DNA of 64,000 nt from contig WHVD01000105.1 in NCBI GenBank assembly GCA_015178975.1, positions 239,633 to 303,632 of the forward strand, written 5' to 3'. Source of the stretch: Hysterangium stoloniferum (Eukaryota > Basidiomycota > Agaricomycetes > Hysterangiales > Hysterangiaceae). This document shows, one piece after another, positions 21,073 to 31,440 of this stretch; the stretch's first letter is position 1, and each line of letters begins with the position of its first letter. The translations under genes were made by a program, and so were the position numbers. The notes under the pieces are model-generated. The model did no database searches and was not told the origin of the DNA. It worked only from the letters and a program-made list of their open reading frames with translations.

Positions 21073-22963
21073 TGTCAGGAACCGGAACACCCGCCGGCCT
21101 CCGGGCCCCCGGACCCCATCCAACATGCTCCCGACCCTCTATATTGTATAGTTACAACCGGAGTTCCCGCCGGAGCCCGCACGTCAACTTGTTTATGCCT
21201 GACTCTCTGTATGCACCCACCTGTCTGCACCTAACCCTCTGTGTCTCATACACCAGTCCTGGGACTCCTCCGGACTCCGGACTCCACCTGACATACACCC
21301 GACACTCTGTGTCTTATGTACCAGTCACCGGACTCCGACCGGACTCCTGGAACCCCTCTAACAGAGCATAGAATCCCGCTCCTGTTATGAACTGTCTCTG
21401 CGTCTCACACACCAGTCATCGGAAAACCCACTGGACTCCACCGGACCTCCTGCACATCAAGCCTGTCTATACCCGACACTATCTTGTGCACCAAGTCACC
21501 AGACTCCGACCGGACTTCCGGAACCCCTCTAACTGAGCCCGACTCCAGTTATGGTTATATGACCTGTCATGATTCGTTCTCCGCTCCCGTTCCGTTCCGT
21601 CCCTAATTCCCAGTTTAGTATTTACTTGTCTCGTTTTATGTTTAATAGTTCTGCCTCTCATTAATACCAGATTTGGTATTATTACATTTTGTTAGGATAC
21701 ACACACAGGGCGGGTTTCCGGAGAAACCCGCAGGATATCCGGTAGGACTTGGCTTCAGCTTATAGGCTGCGCCCTCGCTAGATCGTGTTGTCCAATTTCA
21801 GACGGGCGGACGGGAATCCCGGGGAGTCCGGGTGAGGGTCGTGGGTCATAGGTCGTAGGTCGTGAGTCGTGAGTCGAGATAGTCGAGAGAGAGAGATGCG
21901 CTGGAGCCCGTGGGCTCCAACTAGTGTGAGCGGTCTGATAAGAGTAGGGTTTAGAGAGGAAAATATATTAGATTACTGGGGGGAATCTAAGCTAATTTTC
22001 TGACTGGATTCTATGTACAACATCTGCCAGTTTATATAGACCATGGAGTGAATAACATACCAAATCCAGTAATGGCAAAAACGAAACTAACAAAACATAA
22101 AATGGGAATTGTAAACACCAAGTTTGGTGTTAGGAACGGGATGGAATGGAGCGGAGTCCGAATCGTGACAAAGCATAACCCATAATGGGAAACGGAGCGG
22201 GAGCAGAGTCCTAAATCGTGACAGGTCATTTGACTAAAACGGGAACGGGGCTCGATTAGAGCGGTGACGGGATTCTGAGCGGGTTCCGGTGACTGATGCG
22301 TGGGACGAAGACGGACATAGACAGAGATGGGGTCCAGGGGAAGTCCAGTGACTGATATGTGTCTTAATGAGGTCGAACGTAACAAGTCTTGACGTAACGG
22401 AGTCCAGGTGGGAAATCCTATAAACAGACGATTGGTGCTTGTAGTGCGTGGGGGCGTACGGGTTAGTGCCCGGAGTCCGGCGGGATTGTCCGGTCGTAAC
22501 ACATTTCACAGTCTATATAAGCCTGCTATATTCATGTACTTAGAATCCAGTTTCAATCTCGAACTAGTTTTCCCCCAAACAAGTTTGACCCTTGAACAAG
22601 TTTCCCTTCGATCCCAGTCTCTAGTCCTCTTGTCTGTCTGCATGCTCGATTCCCGGAACTCCCACGGGAACTCCGGAATCTATATCTCCTTGTATGCAAT
22701 CTGTCAGTTCGAAATATGGATGCCTGAATGAGTGTACGAGGGCGCAGCCTATAAGCTGAAGCCAAGTCCATCTCAGTTGTACCCATTCTCTGGTAACTAT
22801 TCTGATACCACACTCCCTTGTACTACTAATATTCCCGGAAACTCCCCAGACCTATTACCCGGGGAGTCCGTGGGACTATTACCCGGAAAGTGTGTGTTCG
22901 GAATATAGTTACCGGAGAAACCTCCATGGGACTATCTGTGGAGCTTTGTTCGGGAACTTAACA
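21073..22963 (+). mobile_element. Solo LTR (about 1074 bp net), containing a second solo LTR
   Basis: Starts TGTCAGGAACCGG and ends GGGAACTTAACA. The duplication CATCT lies at 21068-21072 and 22964-22968. Removing the nested LTR (21690-22501 plus 5 bp) leaves about 1074 bp. It is related to family L1 in its CCGGACTCCG-rich motifs but is a distinct family. The insertion splits a B block in the word DEASVNWYLIR. Confidence 0.85.
21690..22501 (-). mobile_element. Solo LTR, 812 bp, family L1, nested
   Basis: Inverted sister of 17318-18191. The duplication CATTT lies at 21685-21689 and 22502-22506. It is inserted inside the older solo LTR 21073-22963. Confidence 0.9.
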
Positions 22964-22968
22964 CATCT

Positions 22969-23270
22969 GTAAATTGGTATTTAATCTGGACAGTTCACAC
23001 AGAGAAGTTTCAGAGCACCTGCTTGGATTCCTGCTCCGAGCACTGCAAACAAGGACCAGAGTGAGACATGTTGTCACTAGTATCTGGGAGAATATGTCCC
23101 TCAGCATCTGTGCATCTTGTGCCATCTCTAACCGACAATTTCACAGGTCCTGGTGATCAAGAGTTCTTGTCATTTTGTCTCTAAGGTTTTTGGGTGTCAT
23201 CAGGTTTGAGTCGGGTGACTATCATCCACATTATCATTACAGGAGGCATAAGGTTCATAGCGTGAAGTGT
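22969..23270 (+). repeat. B block, 3' part
   Basis: Continues the B block after the LTR: GTAAATTGGTATTTAATCTG, then AAACAAGGACCAGAGTGAGA, matching 1750-1820 of copy 1. No intact frame. Confidence 0.6.
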
Positions 23271-24365
23271 CCCCACTACTCTCACTTTGGATCCTATCTT
23301 TGTCTCTGTCCATGTTTGGGTGAGCAGACCCCTGGTGGAACTGAATCCAGGGACTGCAGGCTCCATTGTGCAAAACATGCTGATAGGGACATGAGCGAGC
23401 CCCAGCAGCATGCCAAACTAATAGTAAATACATAAGAAATCTATCTAAACTACAAGTTTTAGGGCAATAAAGGAGCAGGAAAGGGTGGGATAGTGGGAAA
23501 AAGAAAAGACTCAAGGAAAGGCTGAGCAATCCTTGAGGGCCGGCCACTCAGACGATGGTGGCAAGAGACAAAAGGCGGTGGGAGCTGACTGTACGATAGT
23601 GGCATTTAAAAGGGGAAACACTCCCATTACAAAGAACACTGACTAATGAGATTAGTCCATTCCATCTTTGTCTCTGTCCATGTTTGGGTGAGCAGACCCC
23701 TGGTGGAAGCAAATCCAGGGGCCACAAGCTCCATTGCACAAAACATGCTGATGGGGACATGAGTGAGCCCATAAGAAGAATGGAGTGGAGGCACGGAGGG
23801 CTGGGAGTGAACATATCACGAATGTTGCCAAAAGAATGCAGTTGAAGGATCCTGCCAGGATGAGGAGAGGGAAGACAGAACAGATGTGTCTTCAAAGAGC
23901 CACTGGATTATCATAGGAACATAGGCAGCAAAGGGCCGATGCAGTCAGCATAGTGTAGGATAGCCATTACGGTTCAATCGGAGGAACATGGCAGCAACGG
24001 GTTGACAAAGTCATAGTATAAGCCATTATGGTTCAAAGATCCAGAGTGGTTGACAGAAAGGCAGGATAGACTTCAAGAGGTGAAGGATATCTGTGCCACC
24101 CGTTTTCCGAACCCCGTGCTGGGAAGGACAAACAAACCTCTCTATTGGCAGTGCCAAAACTAGAGTGGTGTCTGGGTGGAGATTCCAAGGAAAAAAGAAA
24201 AAGACTCAAGGAAAGGCTGAGCAATCCTTGAGGGCCAGCCACTCAGACGATGGTGGCAAGAGACAAAAGGCAGCGGGAACTGACTGCACGATGGCGGAGC
24301 TTAAAAGGGGAAACACTCCCATTACAAAGAACACCAACTAATGAGATTAGTCTGTTCCAGCTTTG
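23271..24365. repeat. Non-coding direct-repeat mosaic
   Basis: Segment 23294-23410 recurs at about 23664-23775 (CTTTGTCTCTGTCCATGTTT). Segment 23494-23662 recurs at 24192-24364 (GCTGAGCAATCCTTGAGGGC). A shorter tandem duplication of about 62 bp lies near 23932-24055. Open frames here are short and differ between copies, so I see no gene. It is possibly an unclassified non-autonomous element. Confidence 0.65.
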
Positions 24366-24429
24366 TGGAATCATATATCGGTGCCGCAGACTTTGATTTC
24401 CACACTTTACCGCTCAGAGCCTTTTGCTT

Positions 24430-24663
24430 TCCATACAGGCTTTACCCGTGTTAGTTGATGCAAATTGCTGTACTTAGAAGGAGGGTGTAATAGTAGTAGC
24501 ATGTAATTGGTTACCACTGAATATAGATTACACGCACAATTTGTTAATGAAGAGCTGTGGGATTCCCCATAAACAGGCATATTCACGATGGACGCCAATT
24601 AACCTAAGTAAAGAATTATCGGAATTCCAATTCCGATAATTGAACACGAAGGGCATATGTCAC
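24430..24663 (+). repeat. P block fragment
   Basis: 5'-flank sequence of family A (GAATATAGATTACACGCACA, TTGAACACGAAG), cut and joined directly to an exon-3 piece. Confidence 0.6.
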
Positions 24664-24815
24664 TTATCCCCCTGGAATTCGAAAAAAGGCGTCCGTAGTT
24701 TGTATGAGCTTGGGGAATTCACAGGAACGAAGGTCACACTGCCAAGCTGATGGTTGGGCTGTCATTTGGTGTCCCGGCGCTCGATGGTCAGATGTAGATC
24801 GGCCATCAAGTGATT
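24664..24815 (+). pseudogene. Family-A exon 3 fragment (copy 6)
   Basis: Contains the start of exon 3 up to the word PGARWSDVDRPS. It is fused upstream to a P block and downstream to the S block of the copy on the other strand, so it is a rearrangement product. Confidence 0.6.
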
Positions 24816-24843
24816 GTAAGGGGTATTTTTTTGCTGTTCTTCA

Positions 24844-25122
24844 ATGACTTACTTTATGCTATCCCAACTAACTAACACATTGATTTCTTTGACACCTTCG
24901 ACTGGTATTCTATTTGAGGTGATTCTCGTTGATATATCGGATTTGATTATAGCCACTACCACGGCCGACGAATATATGCAACGTGTATACAGCATCAACG
25001 AGAAGCTGCCAAGCACACAAAGGGGGAAAGGGGTGACTATATGCGCTCTTGAAATGGCTCAAACTTTACATAAATTAGAAATATTTCCAAAGGCGAGAGT
25101 AATATTACTATCCTCCTCTTGA
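24844..25122 (+). CDS. Small conserved ORF in S block, convergent to gene A
   Basis: 92 codons from ATG 24844, reading LTNTLISLTPSTGILFEVIL then YMQRVYSINEKLPSTQ. A second copy at 36600-36397 (minus) aligns without gaps over about 67 codons (LFEVILVDK, YMQRMYRINEKLRSTQ). Other S blocks carry broken versions. In both cases it faces the 3' end of gene A. It could be a real small gene or a conserved 3' regulatory segment that happens to be open. No known family recognised. Confidence 0.35.
   Translation: MTYFMLSQLTNTLISLTPSTGILFEVILVDISDLIIATTTADEYMQRVYSINEKLPSTQRGKGVTICALEMAQTLHKLEIFPKARVILLSSS
24923..25004. repeat. Inverted repeat in S block
   Basis: TTCTCGTTGAT at 24923-24933 and ATCAACGAGAA at 24994-25004 form an 11-bp stem with a loop of about 60. 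The pair is kept in most S blocks (for example near 36439 and 36508). It could form a structure at the 3' end of A transcripts. Confidence 0.55.
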
Positions 25123-25155
25123 TTCGGATAATGTGTCAGTGTTATCCAACAGAAA

Positions 25156-27081
25156 TTATGAAATATCGGACGGAATGGATGGTGCAAGAGGATTGGCAGG
25201 CCATCCATGGTCCTCCAACACTGATCTGGAGTTTGAATTAGATGTTACGCACACACCGGTGAAAGGTGTCGCGATGACACAAAGGAAGGACTGAGCCGCG
25301 AGGGTTAATGCTTCAAGCTGGGAAACGAGGTATTTATCGTTAAGCGAGCCACGCATTGTGTCACAATGTGGGATAAGACGAGGGAGAATGGTAATTATAT
25401 CCAGGTTGCGCACTGAGCTACACGCGGATTCGATGTCGGAAGATCCAGCGATCAGGTTCAGAGTGACCTCAATTAGGTTGTCTCCTGACGAGAGGATGTT
25501 CACATTTGGACTTGGGTGTGTTAGAATCAGACTGGCATGATATTTTCAAGGGCGGATGTTAGATGGTGCTGGAAGGTAAACCACTCTCAACATACCGTAG
25601 GAGGGGCTCAATGAGTGAATGGACCACATTCAGTTGTTTGGTGTGATGCGTGTGAATCGTGCTGTTGCCGAAGAAGGTTGGCAGATCCGAGATACCATAC
25701 CACAATGAATACGTTGTGTCGATATCCATCATAATAAGAGTCAAGGACGCTATATGGTGGTTGGTGTCAGCCACTATCACCTTCAATACATCTCCAGCAA
25801 TATCTCGAAACCATGAATCTTCGTGCATGCAACACACCAGAAGCTGTCCAGGAGATCCAAACAATGAACGTCGATGTGAGTAATTTTGTCTGTTGTGGTT
25901 TTGGTAGGTCAGATGAAATGATGTGGTGTCGAGACGTACGGTTGTACCCAGAATTCAATGCAACCTCTAATCGCAATGAGATCCTCTACAGACAGTTGAC
26001 GCACGTGGCAAGTGAGTTCCACGATATACCCAAGCTCGTCGAGGAGGTAGGTACGTGAATGGCATGGGAATGATAAATATCCGGCGATTTGTAAAAACGC
26101 AACCTCATTCAGGTTGGTGTCTAGCGGTGATTTCATGACCGCATTGTAAAGCGAAGACGTAATTGCAGTTGATGTCCGATCTCTATCTTCCCATCCAGCG
26201 CCGGGACACCAACTGAAGGCCCAAGCCAAATATGTCATGAGCCGACCTTGGTTCGTCCATTTGATATCACGTGAATCCCATAACGTTCCTATGACCACCT
26301 GCGCCTGTTCTCGAATTCGACGCGGGTAAGTGGGTCTATAATGGTGAGTATTTTGAGTATATTCAATGATTGGCGCTGAAGTATCCCCACCTCATTAAGT
26401 CAATGGTCTCTTGAATTAATATTCCGATTCTTCGCAGAGTGAGATGCTTGCGTATTAACCTTCTAAAGGCCCTGTCGTGTCCATGCACCATTCGCTTGTA
26501 TACCATCAACTTTGCCATCAGTGCAGCTGTCTTTGCGTTGTGAAGCACAGTCCTCCCAACCCTTTCCAAACCGACTCCACAGTAGTACCCGGGGCTAATT
26601 TCCAGACTCGATGATGAGCTATCCGGCAATGAGCCAACTCCCCAGTCTATGGCACGCCTACGATATGGGCTGATTTTGGATGTGGCGTTGGTGGAGATCT
26701 CTCGAATATGAATATTATTTGGTGCGTCATGACAATTTCTCTCTCCTTGGAACTGAAAACATTCGGTCTGTGAACAGTCTCCTTAAAAATGATTTTTCGT
26801 TTGCGCACCCATTCCTCCACACCAACTTCCACGGCTTCTTCCGACAATTCTATGTGCTGGTCGTCATCATGTGCTCGGCAACATAAACAGTGTTCATGTT
26901 CGAGACAGCTACATCGCTTTCGAAGCTTCATCGGGGATATTTCCCTCTTTCCCGTGTCATCAATCTCCTGTCGCTCCATCCTCAATACAGCCTGGGAAAC
27001 CAAGGGTTGTAGCCAGTCAACCTCTTGGAGGAGGGATAGGACATCCTGCCCACTCGGAGCTATGTCGTTGGAAGTTGACAT
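25156..27081 (-). CDS. Family-A protein, intact five-exon gene (copy 7)
   Basis: Exons, minus strand: 27081-26809, 26752-26391, 26335-25940, 25889-25596, 25531-25156. Introns are 56, 55, 50 and 64 nt, all GT...AG. The joined frame is 1701 nt, 566 aa, with no stop. I placed introns by comparing copies: every copy changes frame at the same four places and each place has matching splice sites. Exon 1 has a Cys/His cluster (C57, C59, H62, H64, C65, C67, C68) after LLQEVDWLQPLV. Exon 2 has a Ser run at 136-140 followed by LEISPGYYCG. Exons 4-5 are leucine-rich, predicted helical by eye (LIEPLLR, FLCVIATPF). No signal peptide or membrane span is obvious. The start context CCACCAATG is shared by all copies. 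I do not recognise the family; an armadillo-like C-terminal half is only a guess. Confidence 0.8.
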
Positions 27082-27780
27082 TGGTAGGTAGCAGCCGTAC
27101 TCGGACCCAGAGGCAGTGCTGCGCCTTTGAAGCTGAAGTTAGCCCGAGAGTCGGTTTCCAGGGATAGCATTGTGGCCGTGCTCCACAGGATACACACCGT
27201 TAATCCCTTCTTTGTAACCAACTTGAAGTCCCACCTATCCTTCTTCAATAATGCAGCCAGAATATTCTCAAGTTACCTTGCCATCTTTACACATATTCCT
27301 CCCACTTCGTCAGATCATCTCCCACAGAAAACACACATGGCAGCTGAGAATAAATTGACGGGCCGTCACCGCGCATTGTGGTACCTTCCGAGTTATTGAG
27401 CGCTAGATTTCAGGGCAATCCAGCTTTCCCGCCAGAAGCGACATCTCCACGGATAGAATATGTCAGTGCGGTGGATGCTATCCATGGCAGTGCTTATTAG
27501 GTACATCCCCAGGCGCTTTCCACTCCGGCTATATCTAACGGCCATCTGCGCTTCGTGTTCAATTCTTTCATAATGGCAACGAGCAATCCATTACAACAAT
27601 TCACTACTGATGCTAATGGGCGTCAACCCTGAATATCCTTCTTTGTGGCGACTCCGTCAGGTTTTTATCAGCACATTGTGCGCGTAATCAATATTCAGTG
27701 ACTATTACTTACACGCTAGTCTTATTATTATCCTGACCTTCTCAGTGAATTAATTTGCCCCAGGATCACCGTATATATAA
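27082..27780 (-). promoter_or_regulatory. P block: upstream region of the intact gene
   Basis: Conserved 5' flank shared with copies at 7.6, 33.7, 41.0, 48.5, 52.1 and 54.3 kb. Directly before the ATG all copies keep an AAAAGCGCAGC-like segment and CTACCCACC. Farther up are TTGAACACGAAGCG and the CTAGCGTGTAATTAAT region. The role as promoter and 5' untranslated region is inferred from position and conservation. Confidence 0.5.
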
Positions 27781-28139
27781 ATCATTTGTCTATTTGGCTC
27801 GACAATGTCAAGGCAGATGAAACATTGTGAACCACCATAGCTTGACCTCTTGGAGACGGAGCTCTCCGGGTTTGTAAAGATTCACCATACTCTATATTCC
27901 TTTACGTGCCCTTTTAATGCCACCTCGTCCGCCCCTTCGAAGCCGGTCCCTTCATTGTCCCCCGGTGACGTCACAAAGGTTGTTGTAGTAATCTTTATTT
28001 CCTCCCACTATAGTTATTTCCTATCATATCCGGGGGTGTTATTCCAGTTGACCCATTCACCTTCACTTGTTTTCATGATTCTTGTGTTCAGACTGAATTA
28101 GTGCTGTGAATCTGTATCAACGTCTAAGCTCACATTCGT
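27781..28139. other. Unassigned spacer
   Basis: An 83-codon open frame (27850-28101, plus) has no copy elsewhere in the window and no recognisable motif. I see nothing else. Confidence 0.3.
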
Positions 28140-28740
28140 TGGTCCGTGCTCGCTAGAACCGTATTTGCATCCCTTGCAAACAGTATACTTGATGGGAGGG
28201 CCTGCAAGGATCATCGCTATTTTCTCAGAATTTCCATCTCAAAGCTATTTCATGCTCTCCGCAGCAGCATTTTGATTTCACTATCCCTACACGCTCTGCA
28301 CACGCAATTATTAGAGCTTGATCTGTGCGTTCGTTTCGGCCATGATCTCTTCTGCTCAGTAATCACTTCATTTCTCCAAAGGCTAGTGTTTTTCCAGGAG
28401 GCTAAACCCCTTTTGAACGTTCTTATGGCTCACATCAGGGTTGAACTAACTTAAATTGAAATCATGCTGCAGTATACCTTCTGGTCTCGTTTTCACATTC
28501 AGGACCGCTCACCTTTGGCAAAAAAGGTGGTTATAGTACATCATGCAACATGCTCCAACTGAGATGCAAGGAGATATCCACTCGGTTTGCCCTGAGCGCC
28601 ATTCTTGTTTATGAACTCGTTTGTGCTATGCATAGTCCAGCTATTGGCAAGAACTCTTCAATGTTGATTGAGAGTTTGACCAGACAGAAGGATTCTTTTA
28701 TTGAGTCGTGGGTCTAAGTCTCGCAGCTCACAATTCATAA
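28140..28740 (+). repeat. C block, copy 1
   Basis: Shares diverged sequence with 52660-53300, also upstream of a minus-strand A gene. In one frame both read SKL(F/Y)HA.R.SI near 28226 and 52823, which suggests old coding sequence. The 102-codon frame 28146-28454 is the better preserved. Product unknown. Confidence 0.4.
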
Positions 28741-29261
28741 CTCGGTTAAATCTAGCCGGATATCATAGGGAGATATTATTTGTCCAGACGATATGCGGGC
28801 ATATGTTCTCCACATGAAATACATGAAATTTGAATGCTTTGGCGCTTTTTTTCGACCATGTGGTTCTCTATGGAAATGAAAAGCATCGTCGGACTCACAA
28901 ATATATGCAATGTGTGGATAGCATGAACGAGAAGCTGCCAACCACACATGTGCGGTAAAAGGTGACTATAAGCGCTCCTGAATTCGCTCAACGTATGTAG
29001 CTTTACATAGATTATAAATATTTCCAAAAGGGAAGCTAAGTAAAGAGTAATAGTACTATTCTTCCTCCTGGTTCACATAATGTGTCTGTGTTAGCCAAGA
29101 GAAATTATGATATATCGTGCGGAATAGATGGAACAAGAGCATCAGCAGGGCAAAAATTATCTTTTAACACTGATGTGGAGTTCTAATTAGAGGTTACCGA
29201 CACACCGGTAAAAGGTGTGGCGATAACTCAAAGGAGGGAATGAACCATGATGTCTAATTTC
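28741..29261 (-). repeat. S block (and part of B) of copy 8
   Basis: Family spacer in reverse orientation (GAACGAGAAGCTGCCAACCA, AAGAGTAATAGTACTATTCT). Small ORF broken. Confidence 0.55.
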
Positions 29262-31440
29262 TCAAAGCAGATAGGTGGATGGATCGTTGATTGATACACG
29301 CATTGACTCACAATGTCGACTAAGACGAGCGAGAATGGCGGGTATATTGCTGCTGCCCACTGTGGTACACGCGGAGTCGATGTGGGAAGACGCAGCCATC
29401 AGCGTCAGAATAACCTCAATGAGTTTCCTGCTTGACAAGAGGAGCCAGAAATGTTGATGCGTGTGTGTCGGAATAATACTGGTGGGATATTTCAATGCGC
29501 GGATATGAGATGATGCTGGAAGGTAAAACATTGTCAACATACCGTAGGAGGGGCTCAATGAGCGAAGAAACCACGTTCAGCTGGTTGATATGATCCGTGC
29601 GGAGCATGCTGTCGTCGAAGAAGGTTTTCAGGGTAAAGATATCACGCCACAGCGAAAACAATGTGTCCAGGTCGATATGAACAGTTAAGGACGTTATATG
29701 GAGATTTGTGTCGTCCACTATAACCTTCAATGCATCTCCAGCAATATGTCGAAACAAGGCAGCTTGGTGGATGAAACACAGAATGTGTATAGGAGATGCA
29801 TGAGAGGGGAGTCGGTTCGGGTGATTTTGTCTGTTGTGGTTTGGTGGGGCAGGCTAAAATGATGAGAGGTCGGGACGCACTGTTGCATCCAGAATTAAAT
29901 ACAACCTCTGATCGCAGTGAGCTCCTCTACAGACAATTGACGCATGTGGGAAGTTTGTTCCACGATATGCCCAAGTTCGGCGAGGAGGTACGGTTACAAA
30001 AGGATGATAAATATCCGGCGATGTGTAGAATGAATGCCGACGCAACCTCATTCAGGGGTGTGTAGCGGTGATTTGATTACAGCATTGTAAACCGATGACG
30101 TCATTGCAGTTGATGGCTGATCTCTAGAAGGCCTCGCCCAAATATGGCATCAGTGTGACCTTCGTTTCTCCGCTGTGTCAGATAGATATGAACAGTCAAG
30201 GACGCTATATGGAGGTTTGTGTCCCCCACAATAATCTTCAATGCATCTCCAGCAATAGAGAACATTTGCAACTAATATCTCGAAACTAGGTATCTTGGTG
30301 GATGCAACACACGATAAGGTAATGTTGCCTGTTGTAGTTTGGTGGGGAAGGATAAAATGACGAGAGGTTGCGACGTATGCTTGTATCTAGATTTAAATGC
30401 AGCCTCTGATCACAGTGAGCTCCACTACAGATAGTTGACGCACGTGGCAGATGTTTTCTACAATACCCGGAAGGTCGCGGAGGAGGAAGGGAGGTTGAGT
30501 GCATGAGGATGATAAATATCCCGCAATTTGTAGAATAAATGTCGCTGCAACCTCACTAACGTTCTTGTAGCGGTGATTTTATGACAGCATTGTAAAGTGA
30601 AGACGTAATTGAAGCTGATCGCCGATCTACATCCGACGATCGAGCGCCGGGACGCCAGAGGAAAGATACTATCAGTTTGTCAGTGTGTCCTCCCTTCCTC
30701 CGCTGTATAACACTTGAACTATAGAACCCCCCTAATACCACGGATGCCTGTTCTCGAATCGGGTATATGGGTCTACAAACATTGAGTAAGTATGTCCAGT
30801 GTTTAATGATTGCCATGTTGTGGCCTACCTCATCAAATCAATACTCTCTTGACTGACTATTCCCAGTCTTTGCAGCGTGATATACCTTTGTAGAAGCTTG
30901 TTAAAGCCCTTGTCGTCTCCGTATCCACGCGCCATTCGCTTGTATAGCGTCAGCTTTGCCATCAGCGAAACCTTCTTTGCGTTGAGCAGCACTTTCATTC
31001 CAATCCTTTCCAAACAGACTACTAAGAAATATCCTGGAGAAATTTTAATACTTGAATATGAGCTATAAGGAAGTGAGCCCCCTCCCCAGTCGATATTATG
31101 GCTCTGATATGCACCGAGATTTGATGTCGTGTTGGTGGACCCCCCTCGCATCTTAATAATTCTCGGGGGGTCATGGCAATTTCTTTCTCCTTGGCACTGA
31201 CAGCATTAGGTTTGTCATGAGTGTATGTGAGAAGCATATTTCATTTTGCACACCCATTCTTCCATCCAAACTTCGACATCTTCTTCAGACAGTAGTATGT
31301 GCTCGTCGTCTTCAGGTGATCGGTAACATAAACCTTGCCCATGTTCCAGAGAGCTCCATCGTTCTCGAAGTTTCATCTGGAATCTTTCCCTCATTCTCGT
31401 CTGATTGATATCCTGTCGTTCTACTCTCAATACAGCCGAA
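29262..31440 (-). pseudogene. Family-A gene with internal duplication (copy 8)
   Basis: Exon 1 is cut at 31440 by an inversion and lacks its first third. Intron 1, exon 2 (about 31185-30834), intron 2 and exon 3 follow in order. The junction of exon 3 and exon 4 is present twice (29760-30110 and 30180-30590). Exon 4 (29757-29550) and exon 5 complete it, with stops and frameshifts. Exons 1-3 belong to the same subfamily as copy 14 at 52.1 kb. Confidence 0.75.

Noticed and set aside
26647..27081. 144-codon single-exon reading of gene A exon 1
   Set aside because: Reading through intron 1 breaks the frame relative to exon 2 in every copy; the spliced model fits all copies.
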